The translations under genes were made by a program, and so were the position numbers. Positions 1-7,038 of a stretch of 45,560 nucleotides of DNA are shown here, piece after piece (position 1 is the first letter of the stretch; every line of letters begins with the position of its first letter). Under the pieces are notes generated by a model that was not told the origin of the DNA, ran no database searches, and saw only the letters and a program-made list of their open reading frames with translations. Source of the stretch: a virus. The DNA is taken from positions 1-45,560 of the IMG/VR virus record IMGVR_UViG_3300026280_000004, one strand, 5' to 3'.

Positions 1-57
1 AAATTCTAAATCTCTCATTTAAAATGAAAATATTGTCATCTCCTTTTATATAATCAT
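1..57 (-). pseudogene. 5' end of an unidentified gene at the window edge, apparently frame-disrupted
   Basis: A strong ribosome binding site (GGAGG at 66-70) precedes an ATG at 57-55, but this frame reads Met-Ile-Ile-stop (TAA at 48-46). In another frame the bases from 52 down to 1 translate as YIKGDDNIFILNERFRI without a stop, which looks like genuine protein. One extra T after ATGATT would join the ATG to this frame and give MIYIKGDD, very like the MIYITP start of the next gene. I infer a single-base deletion, either real or a sequencing error. Only about 19 residues are in the window, so no family can be named. Confidence 0.4.
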
Positions 58-120
58 TTTTTTTACCTCCTTTAGTTTTTATTAAAAACTGCTATAATAT
101 TAGTATGATATTTACCTGAT

Positions 121-236
121 TCAAAATAATCCAATTTCAACCTCTACAGTTTCATCAGACTTAGACTGACATCCTTCTAAGTCTATAAAATTTCTAAGCT
201 TATAATCTAAATGGATTTCAGAACATACTCTTTTTT
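121..236 (-). other. Out-of-frame continuation of the gene at 218-445
   Basis: About 38 codons in the frame offset from the upstream ORF run from the A6 tract at 231-236 to a TGA at 121-123. They contain no ATG, GTG or TTG and no ribosome binding site, so they are unlikely to be an independent gene. Amino acid content matches neighbouring genes (Asp, Glu, Leu and Lys rich). It is best read as the missing C-terminus of the preceding protein. Confidence 0.45.
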
Positions 237-445
237 AATCTTATAAGCAAATTAACTAAGGTTGGTTTGTTTGGTAAGATAGATAGAACTCTAAATAGAT
301 AAGGCCAATCTTTCTTCTTAACATAAATATAATAGGAATTTTTATAATTTATAAAGATTGGTTTTTTCATTACTCTTTCTAAAACTAATTCCTTCCTTAA
401 CATAAAATCCTTTTTTACTTCAGAAACAGGAGTTATATAAATCAT
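218..445 (-). CDS. Small unknown protein, probably truncated by a frameshift
   Basis: This is a 75-residue ORF starting MIYITPVSEV after an AAAGGAGG ribosome binding site. I do not recognise it. It is basic and has a WPYLFRVLSILP segment. The frame ends in TGA at 218, but in a second frame the sequence continues as RVCSEIHLDYKLRNF and on to EVEIGLF before a TGA at 121-123. That continuation has coding-like composition and no start codon of its own. The switch lies at an A6 run (T6 on the plus strand, 231-236); removing one A would give a single protein of about 107 residues. The gene is therefore either frameshifted, mis-sequenced or translated by a +1 shift. Confidence 0.55.
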   Translation of the reverse strand: MIYITPVSEVKKDFMLRKELVLERVMKKPIFINYKNSYYIYVKKKDWPYLFRVLSILPNKPTLVNLLIRLKKSMF

Positions 446-506
446 TTTTAAACCTCCTTTAATTTTTTAATTTAATTAAAATTTTATTTATAAATAAATA
501 AAAAAT
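446..506 (-). promoter_or_regulatory. A/T-only spacer with a possible TATAAATA element
   Basis: Between the topoisomerase gene and the next gene lies an almost pure A/T stretch. On the minus strand it holds TATAAATA (485-492), about 40 bases before the ATG at 445, and then an AAAGGAGG ribosome binding site. TATAAATA is the T4 late promoter core. In such AT-rich DNA the match can easily be chance. Confidence 0.2.
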
Positions 507-2210
507 TTATTTGTATTGAAGCCATTGCTTTCTCCATTCTATACTCTCATGAGATTTAGAAAATAATCTTTCTAACCATACAGGAGTATCTTTTGTATAT
601 TCTAAAACCATTAAGTAGTTATCTAAATTAGAAAAGAATATTTTAAAGTCTTTCATGGTAAAAGAACCTAATCCTTTACAGTATTTTACTTCTTTATATT
701 TTTTATTAGAAGCTTGAAATTCTTTTATTGAAGCAAAGAATTCATTGTCTGCTTTAATTAATGGAGATACAAATCTATACAGCTTTCCTTCCTTAATAAT
801 TTCTGAAAAGTAAGAATAAAAGAAATTTATTAATAAAGCAGCAATAGCATTACCATCATAATCTAAATCAGACATAATAACTATTTTATCGAAAGTTTCG
901 TTCTTAAGAATATAGGAAAGATTTTTGAATTCTTCATTTTTATTTAGCTTATTGGTAGGAGCTGTAACATTAATAAATTTACCTCTTAATGAATAAAAAG
1001 CCATATTGGAAGATCTTACAGATTTACCAGCTAAAGCAGCTGATTCTCCTTCAGTAATAAATAGGATTTTATCTTTCTTAGAAGTAGCTTCAAAGTAATG
1101 AGGTATAGAAGATCTTTTTATCTTTCTAATTTCCTTTTCTATTTCTTTCTTATTAGCTACATTTCTTAAATCTAATAAATACTGATAAGTTTTAGATTCT
1201 TCTATAAAAGCTTTATTAATATAAAGGTTAGGAAAGTCTTTTCCTATAAATTTGTATTTATCTTGAGAAGAATATTTTGGTTCTTTAGTATTTAGAATAA
1301 GCAAAAAGCTTAAATTATTTTTAAGCAAATTCTGTAAATCTTCACTTACTCTAGAAGACAATTCTTTTAAAAGAAAATTTACATGATATCCATGCTCTAA
1401 AGTTAAATTTCCATTCACAAAAGATTCTCTTATCTTTATTTCGGAAGGATCGAATAAACAAAAGCTTAATTTTTTAGTCTCATAAATTTTATCTATATGA
1501 GTTGAATATAATTTACAATATTCTTCAAATGAAGTAATTTTAGGTAAAGCCTTTCCATTTAAATAGAATTGTATATGGTTAGCTTGATAAGTAAAATCAA
1601 TAATTCTTCTAATTAAGAAGTTTTTCGTATCTAAATTAAATTCGTATGGAATTTTACTTTCATCTAATATAAAGCTAACCTTTGTATAATTTTCTTTACA
1701 ATTGTCTATTTTTATATCTTTTTCTAAAGAATTATTTCTCCATTCTCCTATAAATCTTTCTCCATTTAAAGCAGTCTCTACTTTAAAATACTTAGAGAAA
1801 ATATTTACTAAAGAAGCTCCTACTCCATACATTCCAGTTACTTCTTGTTCTTGATTATCAAAATTACTACCAGCTCTTAAATAAGAGAATAAGACTTCAG
1901 GAAGATATTTATCATCTATAAATTTCTTAACTTCTATTCCTCCATTATCTTTTATTTCTATAAGAGGAGAATCTATTGTTATTTCTATTTTATTTAGCTT
2001 AGGATTTTTCTTACTTTCATCTATAGAATTAGTTAGGATCTCATCAAACATTTTATAAATGAAAATTTCTAAATTTATTTTTTTCCGAATTAGCTTTTCA
2101 TTTTCATATACAAAAGTTTCTATATTTATAGGAGAAGTTTCGCCTACATACATTGTAGGCCTTAATAAAACATGTTCTACATCAGAAAGAACTCTATATT
2201 TTTTAGTCAT
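507..2210 (-). CDS. Type II DNA topoisomerase, GyrB/gp39-like ATPase and Toprim subunit
   Basis: This is the ATP-driven subunit of a type II topoisomerase, which would relieve supercoils during phage DNA replication. The GHKL ATPase motifs are visible: EILTNSIDE near residues 57-65, DNGG at 88-91 and GMYGVGA at 126-132. The Toprim domain follows with EGESA at 387-391, DLDYDG at 448-453 and KGLG at 512-515. At 567 residues it is close to T4 gp39 and shorter than bacterial GyrB. The strand-cutting GyrA/ParC-like partner (T4 gp52) is not in this window. An AAAAAGGAGG ribosome binding site supports the start. RPTMYVG near the N-terminus is the family's usual first motif. A perfect hairpin lies inside the early coding region. 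Confident in family; assignment to gp39 rather than GyrB/ParE is by context. Confidence 0.93.
   Translation of the reverse strand: MTKKYRVLSDVEHVLLRPTMYVGETSPINIETFVYENEKLIRKKINLEIFIYKMFDEILTNSIDESKKNPKLNKIEITIDSPLIEIKDNGGIEVKKFIDDKYLPEVLFSYLRAGSNFDNQEQEVTGMYGVGASLVNIFSKYFKVETALNGERFIGEWRNNSLEKDIKIDNCKENYTKVSFILDESKIPYEFNLDTKNFLIRRIIDFTYQANHIQFYLNGKALPKITSFEEYCKLYSTHIDKIYETKKLSFCLFDPSEIKIRESFVNGNLTLEHGYHVNFLLKELSSRVSEDLQNLLKNNLSFLLILNTKEPKYSSQDKYKFIGKDFPNLYINKAFIEESKTYQYLLDLRNVANKKEIEKEIRKIKRSSIPHYFEATSKKDKILFITEGESAALAGKSVRSSNMAFYSLRGKFINVTAPTNKLNKNEEFKNLSYILKNETFDKIVIMSDLDYDGNAIAALLINFFYSYFSEIIKEGKLYRFVSPLIKADNEFFASIKEFQASNKKYKEVKYCKGLGSFTMKDFKIFFSNLDNYLMVLEYTKDTPVWLERLFSKSHESIEWRKQWLQYK
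2142..2160 (-). promoter_or_regulatory. Perfect hairpin in early topoisomerase coding sequence
   Basis: On the minus strand GCCTACA and TGTAGGC form a perfect 7-bp stem around a 5-base loop, at about +51 to +69 of the gene. It overlaps codons for the conserved RPTMYVG motif, so it may be coincidental. It resembles hairpins in three other genes here. Function unknown. Confidence 0.25.
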
Positions 2211-2241
2211 TTTTTTAGTACCTCCTTTTTAGTCTTCATCA

Positions 2242-2319
2242 TCAAAAATTATAGAGAATATACATTAAAAAAATGATAAGTGGTAAGAAAACAAAAAAAT
2301 ACCACCAACCAAAATCCAT
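2242..2319 (-). CDS. 25-residue single-pass membrane peptide
   Basis: A short ORF begins with ATG at 2319 after a strong AAGGAGG ribosome binding site and ends in TGA at 2242. It encodes MDFGWWYFFVFLPLIIFLMY plus ILYNF, nearly all hydrophobic and long enough for one membrane span. It fills the gap between the 207-residue gene upstream and the topoisomerase gene. I know no family for it. Small phage membrane peptides can act in lysis control, superinfection exclusion or membrane anchoring, but nothing here picks one of these. The support for it being real is the ribosome binding site, ATG start and exact fit to the gap. Confidence 0.6.
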   Translation of the reverse strand: MDFGWWYFFVFLPLIIFLMYILYNF

Positions 2320-2329
2320 ATAATCCTCC

Positions 2330-2953
2330 TTAGAAGAAAAGTGTAGAGCTCCATGTATTTTCACCTATAAGTAGCTTTACTACTTCAGACATTAAATATT
2401 TATTAGCTTTTACATTTCTTAAGAGACTTTCTGTTGCTATATATTTCTCTCCATATATTTTCTTAGTAGCTTTTTGTATATTTTTATAGGAAAGTGCATG
2501 AGATTTAGGAAGAAATATTGTAGAACTAATAGCTATTAAAGGCTCATTTAAAGTATTTTGGCTTATTGCCAAAGAATTTCTAACTCCTGTAGAAAATTCT
2601 CCTTCATCTTCTGATGGAAGAGATTGTATATATTCTACATATTCTTCGAATTTAGAAGCTAAATTTTCAGAAAATTCTAAAAAATCTTTTTCTGTTTTTT
2701 CTACTGAAGAAGTATCTACAAATAAAACTAATTTAGGATCTTCACCAGATATATGAAAATTGTCTGAAAATAATATAGTAGGAAAGAATACACCTAAATT
2801 TCCAAATGAAATTAAAGTTTGTACTGGAAATAAGCATGTTACTTTTTTACCTAAATTAAGATTAAATTCTTCTAATCTTCCAACTATTGTAATGTTATCC
2901 TCTTTCTCGAAAAAAGTATCATGTCTATTTTTATTATCTAATTCTAATATCAT
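2330..2953 (-). CDS. Unknown protein, 207 residues
   Basis: Not recognised. The start has a good ribosome binding site (AAAAGGAGATAAACT then ATG). The sequence has a beta-rich N-terminal half (NITIVGRLEEFNLNLGKKVT; LVLFVDTSSVEK), an acidic middle around SLPSEDEGEFS near residue 114, and a helical C-terminus. There is no signal peptide, membrane span or metal-binding cysteine cluster. It follows two other unknown genes at short spacing and precedes the 25-residue membrane peptide, so the group is probably co-transcribed. Replication genes on both sides suggest an early or middle gene, which is inference only. Confidence 0.7.
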   Translation of the reverse strand: MILELDNKNRHDTFFEKEDNITIVGRLEEFNLNLGKKVTCLFPVQTLISFGNLGVFFPTILFSDNFHISGEDPKLVLFVDTSSVEKTEKDFLEFSENLASKFEEYVEYIQSLPSEDEGEFSTGVRNSLAISQNTLNEPLIAISSTIFLPKSHALSYKNIQKATKKIYGEKYIATESLLRNVKANKYLMSEVVKLLIGENTWSSTLFF

Positions 2954-2972
2954 AGTTTATCTCCTTTTATTT

Positions 2973-3533
2973 TTAAACTAAATAGCGAATTGTATAAATT
3001 GTATTGTTTGCTATTATAGAAATATAAGAAGCATAGAATGGTACAATAAATTCCTTTCTAAATTTATCTAAATTTTCTTCACTTATAGTATATTCTTTTA
3101 ATAGCTCTATATTAGAAGGAATTGAAGCTAAAAACAAATGATTATTAATTTCTACATTAATTTTAGAAAGATTTTCATATTCATTCCTTCCTCCAAAAGA
3201 TAGAATTGGATTTATACCATCCATTTCAGCAAAAGTAAAAATAGTATGTAATTGGTACAATACTTCTTTATTTATTAAAGTACCATACTTTAATGGTGTA
3301 TCTATTTTAGAAGAATCTAAAAAGAATCCAGTTGTCAATCCTACGAATGGTTCAATTAGTACAAAACCAAACCCTCCATTAGAAATCATTAAATCTGAAA
3401 GAACATAAAAGGAATGTTTATTTCCTTCAAAGAAAAAATAATTACACCATAAAGTGTAATCATCATTTATTCTATGCTGAAGTAATTTTAGTGTAGGTGA
3501 TTGTTCTAAGTGATTTGAAATATCTATAATCAT
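2973..3533 (-). CDS. Unknown protein, 186 residues
   Basis: Not recognised. The ATG at 3533 follows AAAGGAGG and overlaps the stop of the upstream gene by four bases, so translation of the two is probably coupled. The protein is rich in aromatic and hydrophobic residues (YTLWCNYFFFEGNKHSFYVL near residues 27-46; GFGFVLIEPFVGLTTGFF near 54-71). It reads as a compact alpha/beta protein without a clear membrane helix. No catalytic motif was found. Confidence 0.7.
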   Translation of the reverse strand: MIIDISNHLEQSPTLKLLQHRINDDYTLWCNYFFFEGNKHSFYVLSDLMISNGGFGFVLIEPFVGLTTGFFLDSSKIDTPLKYGTLINKEVLYQLHTIFTFAEMDGINPILSFGGRNEYENLSKINVEINNHLFLASIPSNIELLKEYTISEENLDKFRKEFIVPFYASYISIIANNTIYTIRYLV

Positions 3534-4057
3534 TGTTTACCTCCTTTATTTTTGTGTGAATAAGCTTTTTTCGAAATTAAAGACCAATAATGGTCAAATA
3601 ATTCCTTATGCAAATTAACATTTCTAGCTCCATTTATTTCTATAGAAAGAATTTTACTACTTGAAAATAGGCTACTATTATATAAGTTTATTACAGATAT
3701 TATAAAATAATATTTTAAAGGTCCAAATACTTTTCTACTAAATAAAATTTCATATCCATAATAACTTTCTATATAAATAGAATCTTTTTTATAAGTCTTA
3801 GTAGAGCTTAAACCAATATAATTTTCTAAATTAAAATAATAAGCTAAAAAATTCTTAGCGAAATCAAAAGTTTTTTCTCCTATTTCTGAACTAGCTTTTG
3901 CAGCTTTTATATCAATTTCTAAATTAGGTTTTCCTTCTTTATAAGATATTTTTAAGTTCTGTGATAAGTTCTTATCTGTATTTAAATAATTTACTAAAAA
4001 AGCATTTTTATCAAAAACAATTTTTTCAAAATTTTCTCTCTTCTTTATAAAAATCAT
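3530..4057 (-). CDS. Unknown protein, 175 residues
   Basis: Not recognised. An AAAGGAG ribosome binding site precedes the ATG at 4057. The protein begins with basic and acidic residues (MIFIKKRENFEKIVFDKNAF), has an extended beta-like centre (NLEIDIKAAKASSEIGEKTF, about residues 45-64), and ends HKNKGGKQ. Its stop overlaps the next start as ATGA. It forms a tightly packed trio with the next two genes, which suggests a shared role. Confidence 0.7.
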   Translation of the reverse strand: MIFIKKRENFEKIVFDKNAFLVNYLNTDKNLSQNLKISYKEGKPNLEIDIKAAKASSEIGEKTFDFAKNFLAYYFNLENYIGLSSTKTYKKDSIYIESYYGYEILFSRKVFGPLKYYFIISVINLYNSSLFSSSKILSIEINGARNVNLHKELFDHYWSLISKKAYSHKNKGGKQ

Positions 4058-4130
4058 TTTTATTCTCCTTTATTTTTTAAAATTTAAAATATATTTAAAA
4101 AAATAAAAAAATAAATTTTTAGATAAGAAG

Positions 4131-4262
4131 TTATGTTTTATCTTTAGCATCTACAAATATTACTTTCTTATGAATTTCAGTAGAAGTAAGAGGGCCTGAA
4201 GGTAATTTCTTTTGTTTTGCAGAAGGCTTTCTTTCGCTAATATTATTTATACTACTTTTTTT
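4131..4262 (-). other. Out-of-frame C-terminal extension of the membrane protein
   Basis: The frame one base back from the membrane-protein frame reads SSINNISERKPSAKQKKLPS and then GPLTSTEIHKKVIFVDAKDK plus T to a TAA at 4131-4133. It has no start codon or ribosome binding site of its own, but its composition is protein-like and it continues the charged tail. Slippage or a miscalled base at the A9 tract would fuse it to the protein above. Confidence 0.45.
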
Positions 4263-4915
4263 TTATCTTCTTCTTCCTTAGCTTCTTCTATATTTTGAGG
4301 TTCTTCTATTTTTTCAGAAGTGGGTTTCTCTTCTTTAGGAAGTTCTTTTACTGTACTTTTTTCTTTTTTAGATTCTTTAGCTTTAGCCTCTTCTTTTTGT
4401 TTCATAGATTCTTCTTTATCTTCATAATAAGCTAATTTTTCTTCTTCTTTTTCTAATTTTAAAGTAAGTAAAGAATTTAAACTAACCAAAGTAAGAGCTA
4501 TAATAGGAATAGAGGAACTACTAATAATAAAAGTTAAAACAACTAAAGGATCTAACATAGAAATATTAGATAGTTCTAAATGAAATATTCCTAAATATTT
4601 AGAAATAGCATAATAAGTATTACCATAAAGGGTAATAACAAAGAAAAATGCTAAAGCTATATAAAGTAAAGTAGGTTTTTCTTTTGATTTTTTATATTCA
4701 GAAATACCATAAGCTATAGCAGGAAAGACTAAATCTATAGTAATAGCTAACATCCAAGGCACTAAACCACTTTCAGAATTTTCAGCTGTAGAAAACATAT
4801 ACTTTAGATGGTACAAACTTGAAAGTATTACTCCTACAATACCTAATCTTATTATTAGTAAAATTTGCTTAAATCTTTGAACTCTTCTTTCTATTAAAGA
4901 TTTTTGATTTCTCAT
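4247..4915 (-). CDS. Four-span membrane protein with a long charged tail, probably frameshifted at its end
   Basis: An AAGGAGG site precedes the ATG at 4915. The N-terminus is basic. Four hydrophobic segments follow, at about residues 17-40, 50-73, 82-104 and 121-150. From about residue 152 to 222 the chain is almost all Lys and Glu, likely a cytoplasmic coiled or disordered tail. The ORF stops just after an A9 tract (T9 on the plus strand, 4256-4264). A -1 shift there continues for about 44 more residues to a stop at 4131. No family identified. A membrane anchor for a phage complex, or a superinfection-exclusion factor, is possible but unsupported. Confidence 0.7.
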   Translation of the reverse strand: MRNQKSLIERRVQRFKQILLIIRLGIVGVILSSLYHLKYMFSTAENSESGLVPWMLAITIDLVFPAIAYGISEYKKSKEKPTLLYIALAFFFVITLYGNTYYAISKYLGIFHLELSNISMLDPLVVLTFIISSSSIPIIALTLVSLNSLLTLKLEKEEEKLAYYEDKEESMKQKEEAKAKESKKEKSTVKELPKEEKPTSEKIEEPQNIEEAKEEEDKKKVV

Positions 4916-4934
4916 ATTAAGTATTCCTCCTTAC

Positions 4935-5372
4935 TTAAATTTTTATTATTGGCATATATAAATGTACTTTTAATAATTTTAAAATTTCAGGTAGTTTTGA
5001 AAAGGTTTCATTCTCAGACTTATCTGAAACAAATAAAACTCTCTTTGACTTGAAAGTTTTTAAAAGATTTATCAGATCCATAAACTTATATATAAAATAA
5101 TTCTTTTGAGCTTCTGAAGCTGGAAAGATAGATATCCTAAAATCTATAACTATAAGAGAATATTTTTCTAAATAATTAAAATCTATAGAAACATCTTGCA
5201 TATATTCTATTTGTGTAAGAATTTTATATTTTAAGTTCTTTTCTTCATATATTCTAAAGATAGAATTCATAATCTCACTTTCTAAAAAATTTTCATCTTT
5301 GGTATAAATATAAATAGTAGAGTAATTTTTCAAAAGCTGAAGAAAGTTTTTTATTTTAGTATTATTATTCAT
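4935..5372 (-). CDS. Unknown protein, 145 residues
   Basis: Not recognised. A strong GTAGGAGGT site precedes the ATG at 5372. The pattern of short hydrophobic strands separated by helices (TIYIYTKD; SLIVIDFRISIF near residues 73-84; RVLFVSDKS near 110-118) suggests a Rossmann-like or P-loop-like alpha/beta fold, but there is no Walker A motif. It ends in a hydrophobic strand, LYMPIIKI. It sits between the membrane protein and a small coupled gene. Confidence 0.65.
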   Translation of the reverse strand: MNNNTKIKNFLQLLKNYSTIYIYTKDENFLESEIMNSIFRIYEEKNLKYKILTQIEYMQDVSIDFNYLEKYSLIVIDFRISIFPASEAQKNYFIYKFMDLINLLKTFKSKRVLFVSDKSENETFSKLPEILKLLKVHLYMPIIKI

Positions 5373-5381
5373 TTATACCTC

Positions 5382-5780
5382 CTACAATTCTAAATTATAA
5401 GGTGGACTAGCAAAATCTGCTTTAATTCTATTTATAGCTTCTTTAAGTTCTTCTTCTGTACAATATTGAAGAGATTTTACAAATGTTCCTGTTTCATTTA
5501 CCATTACTGGTAAGTAATGCGCTTTTAGATATTCTATAAAATCTCCATAAAATAATTCATAAATTTCATCTCTACTATAATATGGAGAATGAACCGCAAA
5601 TAATATTTTTTTAGCTAAAGAAAAGAATTGACCTGTTAATTCTACAGTTTTTGGAACTTTATCTTTAGGAAATACATAAACCTCTCTATCTATAATGGAT
5701 TCCAATTTATGGTCCATTCCTTCAATTTCCAATTCATAGGAGGATTCAGAGATCCTCCTAATTATTCTTCCTTTTATCAT
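5382..5780 (-). CDS. Unknown protein, 132 residues, coupled to the upstream gene
   Basis: Not recognised. The ATG at 5780 overlaps the upstream TGA as ATGA and has no clear ribosome binding site, so translation probably depends on coupling. The N-terminal third is beta-like (RIIRRISESSYELEIEGMDH) and the rest helical and acidic. Just inside the gene, codons for Arg-Arg-Ile carry an AGGAGG that is paired in a perfect 9-bp hairpin. Being next to the candidate ssDNA-binding protein, it may be an accessory replication protein; that is inference from position. Confidence 0.65.
   Translation of the reverse strand: MIKGRIIRRISESSYELEIEGMDHKLESIIDREVYVFPKDKVPKTVELTGQFFSLAKKILFAVHSPYYSRDEIYELFYGDFIEYLKAHYLPVMVNETGTFVKSLQYCTEEELKEAINRIKADFASPPYNLEL
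5737..5760 (-). promoter_or_regulatory. Perfect hairpin hiding an AGGAGG sequence
   Basis: On the minus strand TAGGAGGAT pairs perfectly with ATCCTCCTA across a 6-base loop, at about +21 to +44 of the 132-residue gene. The stem buries a consensus Shine-Dalgarno sequence. It could limit ribosome binding or stalling inside the gene, or affect coupling with the upstream gene. No in-frame start lies at a suitable distance. Confidence 0.35.
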
Positions 5781-6658
5781 TTTTTACTTAAATGTTCTTT
5801 TAATAATTTAAGTTCTTCTTCAGAGAGATCTGAATATTTAGATTTAAGATCAGAAGATCCTTCTTTAGAAAGACCCATACTTTCTGCCGCTTCTATAATA
5901 TGAGGAAATAATTCATAAACTTGATCTTTAGTAATAGGAGCAAAGAATTCATCTAAATTATAAAGACCTTCAAATGAAGGAGGTTCCTCAGATCCATATT
6001 TAATTAGTAAATCAGGCTTTTTAGTTTCAGAAAAATCTCTTATTAAGTATTCTATTTTTGTACCTTTTACTACCCTATGAATATAGATATCTATATCTAA
6101 AGTTCTATTAAATTTTAGGACTTCAGCGATTAATCTATCATAAAGAGCTTCCGAAATTCCTAAATCCATAGAGATTATATCTCCACTTGGAGTAGTAAAA
6201 GTTTTTTCACATAGAATACCTACTTTTTGCTTAACTCTATCATAAGCATTAAATACTACTCTCATTTTAGGAAAAGGATTTATATTAAATTTAGATCCTT
6301 CATTCTTATTATTAGCTAAGATAGGATGAGATGGATCTGTTTGTCTAATAGTTTGTAAAGCTTTATATAAGATAAAAGATTTATCTACTTCTGGTCTCAT
6401 TCCTTTTCCTTTAACTTTAGGCCAATACACTCTAACTAATCTTCCATCTTTATTTTTTACTCTAGAAAAGAAGATAAATTTTGGGCTTTCTGGTTCTACG
6501 GAAAATTCAGGCAGCCCTTTGGCATACAATCTGACCACTACTGGTCCTTCATTTAAGCCAATCCAACTATACTCAACTTGAGCTTCTCTTTTTGCTTCGT
6601 TACCCTTTTCTAAATCTTCTACGTATTTTATTAGCAAATCTATTTGATTTTGATCCAT
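5777..6658 (-). CDS. Candidate ssDNA-binding protein (gp32-like)
   Basis: This 293-residue protein resembles T4 gp32 in layout. A short helical N-terminus (about 1-28) is followed by a beta-rich core near 29-215 with SWIGLNEGPVVVRLYAKG and RVVFNAYDRVKQKVGILCEK, as in OB-fold ssDNA-binding proteins, and then a separate C-terminal region. gp32-like proteins coat ssDNA and work with the recombinase and replisome. The location, in an operon with RecA and next to a nuclease-like gene, supports this. Against it: no obvious zinc-binding Cys/His set, and the C-terminus (ELKLLKEHLSKK) is not the strongly acidic tip of gp32. The start is supported by AAGGAGA upstream. The reading is tentative. Confidence 0.4.
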   Translation of the reverse strand: MDQNQIDLLIKYVEDLEKGNEAKREAQVEYSWIGLNEGPVVVRLYAKGLPEFSVEPESPKFIFFSRVKNKDGRLVRVYWPKVKGKGMRPEVDKSFILYKALQTIRQTDPSHPILANNKNEGSKFNINPFPKMRVVFNAYDRVKQKVGILCEKTFTTPSGDIISMDLGISEALYDRLIAEVLKFNRTLDIDIYIHRVVKGTKIEYLIRDFSETKKPDLLIKYGSEEPPSFEGLYNLDEFFAPITKDQVYELFPHIIEAAESMGLSKEGSSDLKSKYSDLSEEELKLLKEHLSKK

Positions 6659-7038
6659 AAGTGTCTCCTTAGTTTATATTCTTTTAGTGAGTTAGCTCTG
6701 AGGTAAAATAAATATACCTCATTAGGAGCTAAAAAAATATTTTCTTCTCCTTTGAAAAAACTTTTTTTATTAGTAAGAAAGGAGTGAAATCCTCTAGCTA
6801 TAAATATTACATTTTCCATAGAAAATTTTAGTTCAGGATGAGTAGATCTACTAAATATATGAGCTAGATCTATAGCTGTTGAATTTAAATATAATACATC
6901 TTTACGAACTCTTTTCTTTTCTTCTTCAGTAAGTGAGTTCCATACAAAACAATATTTTTTCCATTTCTTAGGATCTAAATATTCAGTCCCAAAAAGAGCT
7001 ATAGCTAATTCTTTTCTTAAATCTTTTAAAGAACTCAT
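6640..7038 (-). CDS. HNH-like endonuclease, 132 residues
   Basis: The segment from about residue 51 to 90 has HNH-fold spacing: DLAHI (Asp57, His60), ENVI (Asn76) and GFHSF (His85). HNH enzymes use this His-Asn-His set with a metal ion to cut DNA. The usual zinc-binding cysteines are absent. The protein lies between RecA and the candidate ssDNA-binding protein, overlapping both (ATGA with RecA, 19 bases downstream), so it is co-translated with recombination genes. A role in recombination or repair is more likely than homing, given this fixed operon position. It could also be an unrelated protein with a chance motif. Confidence 0.45.
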   Translation of the reverse strand: MSSLKDLRKELAIALFGTEYLDPKKWKKYCFVWNSLTEEEKKRVRKDVLYLNSTAIDLAHIFSRSTHPELKFSMENVIFIARGFHSFLTNKKSFFKGEENIFLAPNEVYLFYLRANSLKEYKLRRHLWIKIK

